From Clostridioides difficile ATCC 9689 = DSM 1296 (GTDB lineage: Bacteria > Bacillota > Clostridia > Peptostreptococcales > Peptostreptococcaceae): DNA of 64,000 nt. The position numbers were made by a program, and so were the translations under genes. The notes beneath the pieces were generated by a model. It worked only from the letters and a program-made list of their open reading frames with translations, searched no databases and was not told the origin of the DNA. Location of the stretch: NCBI RefSeq assembly GCF_001077535.1, contig NZ_CP011968.1, positions 310,001-374,000 on the forward strand, in the 5' to 3' direction. This document shows positions 51,421 to 61,440 of this stretch, in pieces (the first letter of the stretch is position 1; the number at the start of each line of letters is the position of its first letter).

Positions 51421-53562
51421 ATGTTACTTAGTATAGTTATGATTGTTAAAAATGAAGAAAAAATACTTGAAAAAACTTTAAAATCATTAACCACATTAAG
51501 AAATTCTATAGAAAGTGAACTTATAATAGTCGATACAGGTTCTACAGATGATACTATAAAAATATCTAAGAAGTACACGGAAAAAGTGTATTTTCATAAT
51601 TGGAATAATGATTTTTCTAGTATGAGAAATATATCAATATCCTATGCTAAAGGTGAATGGTTACTTATATTAGATGCAGATGAAATACTAATTGATTCTT
51701 CAACTATTGTAAAATTTTTTAAAGATGGTCTTGATAAAAAATTTAATTCTGCTTCAATACAATTAAAAAATCTTTACTCATATGATAAAAAATTATATGG
51801 ATATTGTTCGGTGCTTAGACTTTTTAAAAACGTTGATTTTAGATACCATGGTAAAGTACATGAACAACCAATATACAAAAACCCTATATTTAATAATGTT
51901 GCTGATTTTGAACATTATGGATATTTGTTTGAAGATGAAGAAATAAGATTAAATAAGGTGAAAAGAAATGAAAAACTATTATTTCAAGAGTTAAAAGAGA
52001 ATGATAATTCTCCATATACAAACTATCAATTAGGGAAAAATTTTATTATATTAGGAAAATATCAGGAGGCTTTATACTATCTTGAGAAATCTTATGAATT
52101 ATATTCTAAACTAGAATTGGCACCTGGTTACTTGATAACAAGCCTTGTAAAAACATATTTATATTTAGGAAAACATAAGAAGTGTGAAAGATTGTGCTTA
52201 AAGTATATTAAGAAAGACATGAATAATATTGATATATATTATTATATTGCACAAGCACAAGTAGATTTAGGAAAGTATGAAAATAGTATAGATTCGTATA
52301 AGAGATATATTTACTTGTTAGATAATTATGAAATAAGTACACAAGCAAATAGTTTATTTTCAGACACTGATACTGTAGGGCTTAGAGATGAGGCTATTAT
52401 TACACTGATAAAGATTTATTATAAGCTTGAAAAATATGAGTTTGTAATTTCAGAGTATAATAACATTGAAGATGTGGAAAAGAAAAAGAATGTGTACTTT
52501 AGCTTATTTATGTCACTATATAAATTGAATAGATTTGAAGATATAAAAAATTATTATAAAGAAGTTTCAAATTCTAAAATTGAAAAAAATAGTTTTTATA
52601 GAAATATAGAAGAAGTTATAAATAATATTAAAGAGGATGAAAAAGAGTATGTATATAAAATCCTTTGTGACATTGAAGGTAATTATGGCATTTTAAATCA
52701 AATAAGGATAAATAAATGTGTATCTATAGATAAATGTAAAGAAATACTCAATGAAGAAAAGGAAATAATTTATGCATATATTATAAAAATAGCTTTTGAA
52801 GAGAAGATTGATTTACTAGATATTTTTTATGAAATGGAATATGTATGGATAGAGAAATATCTAAAATATCTTTTAGCATTAGAAAGAAGTTTTAATTTAG
52901 TACTATATAAGTACATAATTAGTCGTCCAAATACATCAGATATGGAAAAGATAAGAGTATATAAAGCTATATCTAAAGTAGTTTTAGAAAGTATAAGCTT
53001 AAGTGATGAAAAATATAAGGAGATTTTTTATCTTTATATAATGTATTCTTATAAGTACATAAGATACATATATAGCAATTTAAGTGATTTTGAATTAATA
53101 AAATTTGTTTGTAATGATTTAGATAAGTTCACTATAGAATTTAAGCATCTACTTGATATTAAAAATAAAGTAAATAATGCTAATGAAAAATTAGAGTATA
53201 TACATAGTATGAGGAAATTACTAAATGAGTATCCTTTTTATAATAAAATAATAAAAATACTTATAGGTGAATTAGAAGAAAATATAAAAGAAAGTGAAGA
53301 ATTTAAGGATTTAAAAGATAGTTTTATTATTAGTATAGAAAATATGATTGAAACTGGCAAAATAAATGATGCGAAATTATTGGTAGATGACTATTCAAAA
53401 ACATTTGTGGATGATATAAAGATTTTAAATATAAAGGGAATTTTATACATGTTTGAAAATAAGCTTGATAAAGCTGATTTTATGTTAAAAAAGGCATTAT
53501 CATTAGATGTAGAAAATGAAGATACTATATATAATATAGAATACTTAAAAAGTTTAAGATAA
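51421..53562 (+). CDS. Flagellin O-glycosyltransferase GT1 (GT2 fold plus TPR-like repeats)
   Basis: Start ATG 51421 follows GAAAGGAA. The 713-residue protein opens LLSIVMIVKNEEKILEKTLKSL, a GT-A family 2 domain with the DxD motif in LILDADEILID (residues about 80-90). From about residue 200 onward come helical TPR-like repeats (NYQLGKNFIILGKYQEALYYLEKSYELY), which continue to the C-terminus. This layout matches the enzyme that first adds GlcNAc to flagellin in C. difficile. Its place directly after fliC supports that role. Confidence 0.88.
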   Translation: MLLSIVMIVKNEEKILEKTLKSLTTLRNSIESELIIVDTGSTDDTIKISKKYTEKVYFHNWNNDFSSMRNISISYAKGEWLLILDADEILIDSSTIVKFFKDGLDKKFNSASIQLKNLYSYDKKLYGYCSVLRLFKNVDFRYHGKVHEQPIYKNPIFNNVADFEHYGYLFEDEEIRLNKVKRNEKLLFQELKENDNSPYTNYQLGKNFIILGKYQEALYYLEKSYELYSKLELAPGYLITSLVKTYLYLGKHKKCERLCLKYIKKDMNNIDIYYYIAQAQVDLGKYENSIDSYKRYIYLLDNYEISTQANSLFSDTDTVGLRDEAIITLIKIYYKLEKYEFVISEYNNIEDVEKKKNVYFSLFMSLYKLNRFEDIKNYYKEVSNSKIEKNSFYRNIEEVINNIKEDEKEYVYKILCDIEGNYGILNQIRINKCVSIDKCKEILNEEKEIIYAYIIKIAFEEKIDLLDIFYEMEYVWIEKYLKYLLALERSFNLVLYKYIISRPNTSDMEKIRVYKAISKVVLESISLSDEKYKEIFYLYIMYSYKYIRYIYSNLSDFELIKFVCNDLDKFTIEFKHLLDIKNKVNNANEKLEYIHSMRKLLNEYPFYNKIIKILIGELEENIKESEEFKDLKDSFIISIENMIETGKINDAKLLVDDYSKTFVDDIKILNIKGILYMFENKLDKADFMLKKALSLDVENEDTIYNIEYLKSLR

Positions 53563-53585
53563 GTCAAAAATAGGAGAATTGAAGA

Positions 53586-55463
53586 ATGAATATACCAATA
53601 GTGGTTAATGAAAAATCTAAAGACATAATAAAAGATTGGCAATATACATGTACAAATGAAGATATAAAATTTACAAGCATAATAATATTGACATATAATC
53701 AAATAGAATATACTAAATTATGTATTGAAAGTATTAGGAAATTTACCCCAAAGAATAAATATGAAATAATAATAATTGATAATAACTCTTCTGATGGAAC
53801 AGTTGAGTGGTTAAAGGGACAATCTGATATAAAATCTGTGTATAATAACAAAAACTTAGGATTTCCAAAAGGATGCAATCAAGGTATTGAGTTAGCTACT
53901 GGTGAAAACATATTGTTGTTAAATAATGATGTAATAGTTACTCCAAATTGGCTCTATAATTTGAATAAAGCTTTATGGTCTCAAGATAATATAGGTGCTG
54001 TAGGACCTATTACGAATGCATGTTCATATTATCAGCAAATTGATGTTGATTATAAGTCAATTGAGGACATGTTTATATTTGCACACAAAATAAATAAATC
54101 TAATATTAACCTATGGAAATATAGATTGAAGTTAGTTGGATTTTGCATGTTAATAAAAAAAACTGTTCTGGATAATGTAGGGGTTTTAGATGAATTATTC
54201 ACACCTGGAAATTTTGAAGATGATGATTTATCTTTTAGGATGATAGAGTCAGGATATAAGTTATTATTATGCCAGGATACTTTTATACACCATTTTGGAA
54301 GTGTGTCTTTTAAAGAAAATCGTAATAAATATACAGATATAATGTATATTAATAGAAGAAAATTTGAAACTAAGTGGGGATTTAATCCAGAATATAGTGG
54401 AATGATAAGAACAGATTTGATTTCTAAAATAGATGATAGTTTGGAGGCAAATATTAATGTTTTAGAAATAGGATGCGGTATAGGGGCTACTCTTTTAGAA
54501 ATAAAAAATATATATAAAAATGCATCAATATATGGAATAGAAATTAGTGAGTCAGCAGGTAAACTTGCAAAGTATAGTGCAGATGTACTTATAGCAAATA
54601 TAGAAAAAGTAAAATTGGATTATAAAAAAGATTTTTTTGATTATATAATATTGGGAGATGTACTTGAACATTTGATTGACCCATGGAAGATAGTCAATGA
54701 ATTGAAACAATATCTAAAGAAGGATGGTTATCTGGTATCTAGTATACCAAATATTATGCATGTTTCTGTTTTAAGAAATCTTGTGTTAGGTAATTTTACA
54801 TATGAAGATTCAGGAATTTTGGACAAGACTCATTTAAGGTTTTTTACATTAAATGAGATAACAAAAATGTTTAATGATAGTAATTACATAATTAATAGTA
54901 TTACAGCTACTAGTATGCCACTTTCGGAAATTGATAATAGCTTCATTGATACAATATGTAAGGAAAGCTGTAAAGAAATGAGACAACAGTACGAATCTTA
55001 TCAATATATAGTAAAAGCCTCTAAAATCCTAGATACTAAAAGATATTCTAGTATTAGTATGATTAATTTAAAATACGCTTTAATGAGAATTGATAATGAA
55101 TTAGATGTAGATAGTAATTTAAGTTATATATTTGATAATTATAATATAACTGAACCATGTTTTGTTGATGATATTGAATATCTAATTGATACATTTGTGA
55201 TAAATAAAGCAACTCTATTAAATAGATTAGGAGTTGAGGCATTTAACAGAGGTCTAGGAGATTTTAGTATAAACATGTTTATGACAGTATTAGAGATGGA
55301 TAGAGATGATATTGACTCAATATATAATATAACAAGTGTATTATGTGAATTAGAAGAATTTGATACTGCTTATAATTTAATTAAAAATAGTAGCGAAAAA
55401 GTACAGAGTGAAAGTGATATACAAGAGATACTTTGTTTTATTGAGGGGAAGAAATATGAATAA
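53586..55463 (+). CDS. Bifunctional glycosyltransferase-methyltransferase GT2
   Basis: The 625-residue protein has two enzyme domains. Residues about 30-260 are a rhamnosyltransferase-like family 2 domain (SIIILTYNQIEYTKLCIES, IIDNNSSDGTVEWL, LLNNDVIVTPNWL). Residues about 290-430 are a SAM-dependent methyltransferase (VLEIGCGIGATLLEI, YIILGDVLEHLIDPW). A short helical tail follows. It could add rhamnose and methylate the chain. The product order is inferred from known type B glycan work. It overlaps the next gene by eight bases. Confidence 0.88.
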   Translation: MNIPIVVNEKSKDIIKDWQYTCTNEDIKFTSIIILTYNQIEYTKLCIESIRKFTPKNKYEIIIIDNNSSDGTVEWLKGQSDIKSVYNNKNLGFPKGCNQGIELATGENILLLNNDVIVTPNWLYNLNKALWSQDNIGAVGPITNACSYYQQIDVDYKSIEDMFIFAHKINKSNINLWKYRLKLVGFCMLIKKTVLDNVGVLDELFTPGNFEDDDLSFRMIESGYKLLLCQDTFIHHFGSVSFKENRNKYTDIMYINRRKFETKWGFNPEYSGMIRTDLISKIDDSLEANINVLEIGCGIGATLLEIKNIYKNASIYGIEISESAGKLAKYSADVLIANIEKVKLDYKKDFFDYIILGDVLEHLIDPWKIVNELKQYLKKDGYLVSSIPNIMHVSVLRNLVLGNFTYEDSGILDKTHLRFFTLNEITKMFNDSNYIINSITATSMPLSEIDNSFIDTICKESCKEMRQQYESYQYIVKASKILDTKRYSSISMINLKYALMRIDNELDVDSNLSYIFDNYNITEPCFVDDIEYLIDTFVINKATLLNRLGVEAFNRGLGDFSINMFMTVLEMDRDDIDSIYNITSVLCELEEFDTAYNLIKNSSEKVQSESDIQEILCFIEGKKYE

Positions 55464-57570
55464 TGATAAGATATGTTTTATAACCTGTGTAAATGATGAA
55501 AGGCTTTATGAAGAATGTCTTGTATATATAAATAGCCTAGACATTCCTAAAAACTTTAGTATAGAAACAGTAGCTTTAAGAGGAGCCGATTCTATTGCCT
55601 CTGCTTATAATAAAGCTATGAGAGAAACAGATTCTAAGTATAAGGTATACTTACATCAAGATACTTTTATAATTAATAAAAATTTCATACATGATATTTT
55701 AGAGATATTTAAAAAAAATACAGATGTCGGAATGATTGGTGTAGCTGGAGTAAAAGATATGCCTGTGAATGGAATTTGGTGGGATTCTGATAAAAAAGCA
55801 GGGAAAGTATATGATAGTCATACAGGTAAAATGGATATTTATGAATTTAGTAACTTTGAAGAATGTTTTAATGAAGTTATGGCTATAGATGGATTAATTA
55901 TGATTACTCAATATGATGTATTTTGGAGAGAGGATAAGTTTGATGGGTGGCATTTTTATGATTTGTCACAGAGTATGGAGTTTAGACAAAATAAATACAA
56001 AGTTATTGTACCAAAACAAAATAAGCCTTGGTGTATGCATGATTCTGGAGTAGTAAATATAAATAATGGATATGATGAATATAGGATAAAATTTGTAAAA
56101 GAGTACATAAATCTTGATTTATATAGAGAAAATTTTTATGAATTTGATAAGAAGAAAGCAAGTACCATACTTAAGAGTAATAAGCATGTAATGGATTGTA
56201 TGAAAGAGGAGCTTACAGAACAATTAAGATTAAAGAATTACAAGGATGTTTTAGGTATTGTTTCTAAAATTGCTCATTTTTCTGTTTTTAATCATACTGG
56301 TTTGTATTCTTGTGAAGAATGTGAGAGAGCATTGCTAGAATGTGCAAATAATTTACCAGAAATAGAAAATACGAAATTATTTACAAAAAAAGATTTAAAA
56401 AGAAGAAAAGTATTACATGTTTTAAGTGAAGGATATTCAACAGGAGGTCATACAAGACTAGTTAAAAATTGGATTGAAATTGACAAAGACTCTGTTCATT
56501 CAGTTGTAACTACATGGCAATCAGATACACTGCCAGACTGGTTATTAAAAGCAATAAATGATAGTGGTGGCGAAGTTATATCTTTGGATTTAATTTCAGA
56601 TGATTATTTAAAAAGAGCTGTAGCTTTGAGGAAAATAGCTTATGACTGGGCTGATATAGTTATTTTATATGTTCATATGTGGGATACAATACCTGTTGTT
56701 GCTTTTGGAGTTGATGGGAAAATACCTATTTTACATGTTAATCACTATGATAGTACTTTTTGGTTAGGGACAAGTATTGCAGATATTGTCATTGATTTTA
56801 GCGAAACTAGTCAATTAATTACATTAGATAAAAGAGGCATAGATAAATCTGAAATATTACCAATGCCATTAAAAGAAAAAGAAGTATTTTCAAAATCTGA
56901 AGTTAGAAAACGATATAATTTAGAGGATGATGTGACAATAATATTGACTATTGCTAGTGAAAGAAAATACAATAGTGTAAATGATATTAATTACTTTAAA
57001 ATTGCTAAAACATTGATTGAAAATACAGATAATACAATTATTATTGTTGTAGGAGTTGATACAGAGAATCTCTATTGGAAAACTTTAAGTAATGTTACAG
57101 ATAATAGAGTTATATGTTTTGGAACAACAGCAAATATAGATGATTTTTATAAGATTTCGGATATATACCTAGAGTCTTTCATGGTAGGAAGTCATACTTC
57201 AAAATTAGATGCAATTTTATATGATTTAATTCCTGTTAAGTTTAAAAATGAAGTTTCACCAATTTTTACAAATATGTGGAATTTTATAGATAAGTTTGAT
57301 TATAAGAATATAAAAGAGGTTATAGACATGATAAGAAGGTACAATACTAGTGAATTTGACAGGGATAAGATAAAAGCAAAACAATCGGAAATAAAACATT
57401 TTGTTATAGATAAACATTGTATTGAAATAAAAAACTATATAGACAAAATATATAATGAAGTTAATCATCATAAAGTTAAGTATGATTTATATAAAAATGA
57501 TGAAATCGAGGACTATCAGCTTTTTGTAGCATTATATGGCTATATGGTAAAAAATAAAAACATGTCATAG
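55456..57570 (+). CDS. Large two-domain glycosyltransferase GT3
   Basis: Start ATG 55456 follows GAGGGGAAG; the ATG at 55408 lies inside the previous gene. The 704-residue protein has an N-terminal GT-A domain of the StrF-like type (KICFITCVNDERLYEECL, YLHQDTFIINKNF). From about residue 310 it has a GT-B-like half (KVLHVLSEGYSTGGHTRLVK, then IILTIASERKYNS). It therefore may add two sugars. In the type B locus the third glycosyltransferase is the one that attaches the terminal modified moiety. Confidence 0.82.
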   Translation: MNNDKICFITCVNDERLYEECLVYINSLDIPKNFSIETVALRGADSIASAYNKAMRETDSKYKVYLHQDTFIINKNFIHDILEIFKKNTDVGMIGVAGVKDMPVNGIWWDSDKKAGKVYDSHTGKMDIYEFSNFEECFNEVMAIDGLIMITQYDVFWREDKFDGWHFYDLSQSMEFRQNKYKVIVPKQNKPWCMHDSGVVNINNGYDEYRIKFVKEYINLDLYRENFYEFDKKKASTILKSNKHVMDCMKEELTEQLRLKNYKDVLGIVSKIAHFSVFNHTGLYSCEECERALLECANNLPEIENTKLFTKKDLKRRKVLHVLSEGYSTGGHTRLVKNWIEIDKDSVHSVVTTWQSDTLPDWLLKAINDSGGEVISLDLISDDYLKRAVALRKIAYDWADIVILYVHMWDTIPVVAFGVDGKIPILHVNHYDSTFWLGTSIADIVIDFSETSQLITLDKRGIDKSEILPMPLKEKEVFSKSEVRKRYNLEDDVTIILTIASERKYNSVNDINYFKIAKTLIENTDNTIIIVVGVDTENLYWKTLSNVTDNRVICFGTTANIDDFYKISDIYLESFMVGSHTSKLDAILYDLIPVKFKNEVSPIFTNMWNFIDKFDYKNIKEVIDMIRRYNTSEFDRDKIKAKQSEIKHFVIDKHCIEIKNYIDKIYNEVNHHKVKYDLYKNDEIEDYQLFVALYGYMVKNKNMS

Positions 57571-57578
57571 GTGGTAAA

Positions 57579-58574
57579 ATGAACAATATTCATATCAATA
57601 AATTTGAAAAAAGCTGTGAAAAAAACTGGGATTATTTTGTAGAAAATAAATCTATAAATGGTACATTTCTGCAAACTAGAAATTTCCTTAATTATCATGA
57701 GGAGGGAAAATTCACTGACCACTCATTAATAATATGTAAAGGTGAAGAAATACTAGCAGTCGTACCTGCATGTGAAACTTATGAAGATGGTGAAAGAATA
57801 TTTTTTTCTCATTTAGGGAGTACTTTTGGTGGCATTATAATAAGAAGTGGTTTTAATGATATTAGGCATGTAAATGCCATTACAAATAAGTTAGAAATAT
57901 ATTTACAGGAACAAAATTTCGATAAAGTATATTTAAAAAATACATCAAGAATATTTTGTAAAGAGGATACTTCATTACTAGAATATTTTTTATTTAAGAA
58001 TAATTACATGTTTTATGATGAATTAAGTATGTTTTTAGAATTAAGTAAGTATAAAGAAGATATATTAGCCAATTTTAAATACAGTAAAAGAAGAGATTTT
58101 AAATATTCTTTGAAGAATAATCTTACCTTTAAAAGACTGTATAGTGATGAAGATATAGTTTGTTTTTTTAATTTACTTTCTAATTGTTTAGATAGTAAAG
58201 GAGCTAAAGTAATACATTCAGTAGAAGAACTTTTGGAGTTTAAAAATAATAGATTAAAAGATATTGTAGAATTTTATGCAGTATATATTGATGACATTAT
58301 GATTTGTGGGAGCATGGTATTTAACTTTCAAGAAAGAGTTTATCATACTCAATATCTAGCATCAAATTCGACATATAATAAATATTATCCAATGATATTT
58401 TTATACTATAATCTAATAAAAGATGCTTTAGAGAGAAATTTTAAGTATCTTTCTTTTGGAATTAGCACTCTAAATAGAGGCAAATACTTAGATGAGGGTT
58501 TAGCTACATTTAAAGAAGGTTTTGGTTCAAGTGCAATTTGTAACAGAACATACTATAAAAATATAAATAAGTGA
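57579..58574 (+). CDS. FemAB/GNAT-like acyl- or aminoacyltransferase
   Basis: The 331-residue protein has two GNAT-like halves as in FemABX and BioF2-like families: HSLIICKGEEILAVVPACE early, then KYSKRRDFKYSLKNN and a C-terminal LSFGISTLNRGKYLDEGLATFKEGFG in its key parts. FemAB enzymes attach amino acids to a sugar-linked amine or lipid II. In this locus it would put an amino acid on an amino sugar of the flagellin glycan, in line with the sulfonated peptidyl-amido glycan reported for type B flagellin. It overlaps nothing and starts eight bases after GT3. Confidence 0.8.
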   Translation: MNNIHINKFEKSCEKNWDYFVENKSINGTFLQTRNFLNYHEEGKFTDHSLIICKGEEILAVVPACETYEDGERIFFSHLGSTFGGIIIRSGFNDIRHVNAITNKLEIYLQEQNFDKVYLKNTSRIFCKEDTSLLEYFLFKNNYMFYDELSMFLELSKYKEDILANFKYSKRRDFKYSLKNNLTFKRLYSDEDIVCFFNLLSNCLDSKGAKVIHSVEELLEFKNNRLKDIVEFYAVYIDDIMICGSMVFNFQERVYHTQYLASNSTYNKYYPMIFLYYNLIKDALERNFKYLSFGISTLNRGKYLDEGLATFKEGFGSSAICNRTYYKNINK

Positions 58575-58665
58575 GAATCATGTTTTATAGAGTTTTTAGA
58601 GTATAGTAAATATCTAGTACTATAATATTACATAAAAATAATTAGTTTATAAAGAAGGTTTGTAT

Positions 58666-59898
58666 ATGAAAAGATTAATGATTTTAGGCTCAATTAAGTA
58701 TTTTGAGAATATTGTTATGTCAGCTAAAAGAGAGGGAATATACACAATTGTTTGTGATAATAGAATTGATACTCCTGCGAAAAAGATTTGTGATGAAGCA
58801 ATAGATGTTGATGTATTTGATTTTGATAAAATAAAGAATATAGCTATAGATAAAAAGATAGATGGAATTTTAACTGGATTTACAGATTCTTTAATGAAGC
58901 CATATGTTTATATTGCAAATGAACTAAATTTGCCATGTGTGATTTCTTGCAATCAACTTGAATCTGTAACTAATAAGGCTGTTATGAAAAATTATTTTAA
59001 AAATAATGGAATACCTACAACTGATTATTGTATTATTGAAAGTTTGAAAGATTTAGAAAAAATACAAGGATTAAATTTTCCACTTGTAATAAAACCTGTT
59101 GATGGTTATGGTTCAAGAGGTGTATATTTTGTATCAAACATAGAAGAATTAATAGAAAAATTTGAATATTCTAAGGAAGCCTCGCAAGATGGACAAGTAA
59201 TAATTGAGGAATTTTATGAAAGTGAGGAAATACAAGGACTAGCTTGGGTTCATAATGGAGAGTCACATGTATTTTATATTGGAGATAGAGAGCTTGTAAA
59301 TATACATACAGGAAGAGCTGGAAAACCAGATAGATTAATTTATCCATCAAAGTATTGTTTTCAATATGAAGAAGAAATAAAATCCATATATCAAAATATA
59401 ACGCAGGCTTTTGGCATAAAAAATGGACCTCTTTATGTACAAATGTTAGTGGGAGCATATGGAATAAAGGTATCTGAAGTAATGCCAAGATTACCTGGAG
59501 GTTGTGACTATATGGCTATTTCTCAAATAACAGATTTAGACATAGGAAGTTTATTTGCAAACTTTAGTGTGAATAATGAAGTAAATTTTGATGAAATAAA
59601 GAAATATAATATGCATCTATCAAAATGTGTATATGCATTACCAATATACATAAGACCTGGCACAATAAAAAAGATAAATAATATAGATAAAATAGAAAAC
59701 TTAGATTATGTCACTCAATTTCTATTACTAGTAAAAGAAGGAGATACAATAGGATTATATGAAGATGAGAGACAGGATTGTGGAAGAGTTTATGGAGTAG
59801 CAAATAATGTATTTGATGCAAATATAAAGAAGAAATGTATTCATGAAATGATAGAAATACTTGATGAAAATAATGAAAATATGATAGAAAATTTTTAA
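58666..59898 (+). CDS. ATP-grasp ligase (carbamoyl-phosphate-synthase-like)
   Basis: Start ATG 58666 follows AAGAAGG at seven bases. The 410-residue protein has an N-terminal pre-ATP-grasp domain (LMILGSIKYFENIVMSAKREG), the ATP-grasp core with FPLVIKPVDGYGSRGV and VIIEEFYES, and metal ligands in SEVMPRLPGGCD. It is expected to form an amide or peptide bond with ATP. In this operon it could link amino acids or a sulfonated amine in making the glycan's peptidyl part. Confidence 0.85.
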   Translation: MKRLMILGSIKYFENIVMSAKREGIYTIVCDNRIDTPAKKICDEAIDVDVFDFDKIKNIAIDKKIDGILTGFTDSLMKPYVYIANELNLPCVISCNQLESVTNKAVMKNYFKNNGIPTTDYCIIESLKDLEKIQGLNFPLVIKPVDGYGSRGVYFVSNIEELIEKFEYSKEASQDGQVIIEEFYESEEIQGLAWVHNGESHVFYIGDRELVNIHTGRAGKPDRLIYPSKYCFQYEEEIKSIYQNITQAFGIKNGPLYVQMLVGAYGIKVSEVMPRLPGGCDYMAISQITDLDIGSLFANFSVNNEVNFDEIKKYNMHLSKCVYALPIYIRPGTIKKINNIDKIENLDYVTQFLLLVKEGDTIGLYEDERQDCGRVYGVANNVFDANIKKKCIHEMIEILDENNENMIENF

Positions 59899-59917
59899 AT
59901 AAGGGAGTATGATAGAT

Positions 59918-60862
59918 ATGAAGCTAATAACTCATGAACAAATTATGTCATTAAACATTTCTCAGAAACAAGGATACGAGTGGATAAAAGAATCCTTTTT
60001 AACAAAAAAAGATTGTCAATTACCACCAAAAATAAGCATGGTAGAAGAAGGGCATGTATTTTACAATGTAATGCCGTCCCTAAATCATAATCATAAGATT
60101 GGTGGAATAAAAATGGTTACAAGATTGCCAGGGAGAAATCCAAGTTTAAATTCAGAGATATTTCTATATAATATGGAAGATGCTAAATTAAAGGCTATTT
60201 TAGATGGCAATTATATTACAGCTTTTAGGACTGCTGCTGTTGCTGCCTTGGCTATCGATACATTTGCTAAAAAAGATTTTAATACTATTGCTATTATGGG
60301 TTTAGGTGTAACTGCTTCTGCTATAATGAATATGCTTTCATATACTCTTAAAGATAAAAATATAAATATAAAGTTACTTAAATATAAAGACCAAGCAGAG
60401 TCGTTTGTAAAAAAGTATGAAAAAAATGAACAATTTAGTTTTGAAATATGTGACACACATGAAGAACTTATTGTAGATTCAGATGTAGTTATTTCTACTG
60501 TGACATATACAGATGAATATTTATCAGAATTTAAATGGTTTAAAAAAGGTGCTTTATTATTACCTGTACATGTTATGGGATTTGGAAATGTTGATTATCT
60601 ATTTGATAAAGTATATTTGGATGATTATAATCATTTGAAACATCTAGAAAATATAGATAGATATAAATATTCTTGTGAATTTTATGATGTTTTAAGTAAA
60701 CAAGCTAAAGGAAGAGAAAATGATGATGAGAGAATAATATCTTACAATATAGGTTTGTCAATACATGATATATTATTTGCAAATAAAATTTACGAATTGT
60801 GTGAAACACTAAGCTGTGAAGAAATAGAATTAAAAGAACCAAAAGAAAAATATTGGATATAG
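59918..60862 (+). CDS. Ornithine cyclodeaminase / mu-crystallin family protein
   Basis: ATG 59918 is preferred over 59909 because GGGAG at 59903 lies only one base from the latter. The 314-residue protein shows MVTRLPGRNPSLN, TAFRTAAVAALAID and the NAD-binding IAIMGLGVTASAIMN. Relatives are cyclodeaminases, imine reductases or SbnB-like enzymes that make non-protein amino acids. Here it likely supplies an unusual amino acid or amine for the glycan; the substrate is unknown. Confidence 0.87.
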   Translation: MKLITHEQIMSLNISQKQGYEWIKESFLTKKDCQLPPKISMVEEGHVFYNVMPSLNHNHKIGGIKMVTRLPGRNPSLNSEIFLYNMEDAKLKAILDGNYITAFRTAAVAALAIDTFAKKDFNTIAIMGLGVTASAIMNMLSYTLKDKNINIKLLKYKDQAESFVKKYEKNEQFSFEICDTHEELIVDSDVVISTVTYTDEYLSEFKWFKKGALLLPVHVMGFGNVDYLFDKVYLDDYNHLKHLENIDRYKYSCEFYDVLSKQAKGRENDDERIISYNIGLSIHDILFANKIYELCETLSCEEIELKEPKEKYWI

Positions 60863-60870
60863 TTTATTTC

Positions 60871-60903
60871 ATTCATATTTACAATAGTTTATTGTAAATA
60901 TGA
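60871..60903. other. Perfect 15-bp hairpin between two glycan genes
   Basis: TTCATATTTACAATA and TATTGTAAATATGAA are exact inverted repeats with a GTT loop, nine bases after the preceding stop. No T run follows on either side, so it is not a normal terminator. Confidence 0.8.
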
Positions 60904-60934
60904 ATATGAAGTAATATATTGTTAGAAAATTAGC

Positions 60935-61363
60935 ATGAATAGGATAGATAAATTTATGGATAAATATAATTTAATTAGGTTCGTATCTATTGGAAACGAA
61001 TATATAGGAAATTTAGTTGCATTAGAATCAAATAAAGCAATACCTTTTGATATAAAGAGAGTTTATTACATATATGATGTACCAAACAATGTAAAGAGAG
61101 GATTTCATGCACACAAAAACTTGGAACAAGTACTAGTTTGCCTAAATGGAAGTGTGAAGATAAAATGTTATGATGGTGTAAAAGAGACTATATTTAATTT
61201 ACATAAAAATGATGTTGGATTATATATAGGAACGGGAGTGTGGCATGAGATGTTTGATTTTGATGAAAAAACTGTTTTAATTTCTATAGCATCTGAACAT
61301 TATAATGAAGAAGATTATATTAGAGACTATAAAGAATTTTTAAAGTATTTAAATAATATGTAG
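60935..61363 (+). CDS. FdtA-like sugar nucleotide 3,4-ketoisomerase (cupin)
   Basis: The 142-residue cupin matches the FdtA/WxcM-C family: KRVYYIYDVPNNVKRGFHAHKNLEQVLVCLNG in its key parts, with the catalytic HAH, and WHEMFDFDEKTVLISIASEHYNEEDYIRDY. FdtA moves the keto group of dTDP-4-keto-6-deoxyglucose from C4 to C3. With the next gene it would make a dTDP-3-amino-3,6-dideoxyhexose from the RmlB product. No clear ribosome site precedes the ATG, and a 15-bp hairpin lies just upstream. Confidence 0.9.
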   Translation: MNRIDKFMDKYNLIRFVSIGNEYIGNLVALESNKAIPFDIKRVYYIYDVPNNVKRGFHAHKNLEQVLVCLNGSVKIKCYDGVKETIFNLHKNDVGLYIGTGVWHEMFDFDEKTVLISIASEHYNEEDYIRDYKEFLKYLNNM

Positions 61364-61440
61364 TTATTATACAGTTAGTGATGTATTTTCTTAATTAAAT
61401 AAATTTAAGATAGCCACATAGAGAATAGATAGATTAGGAT

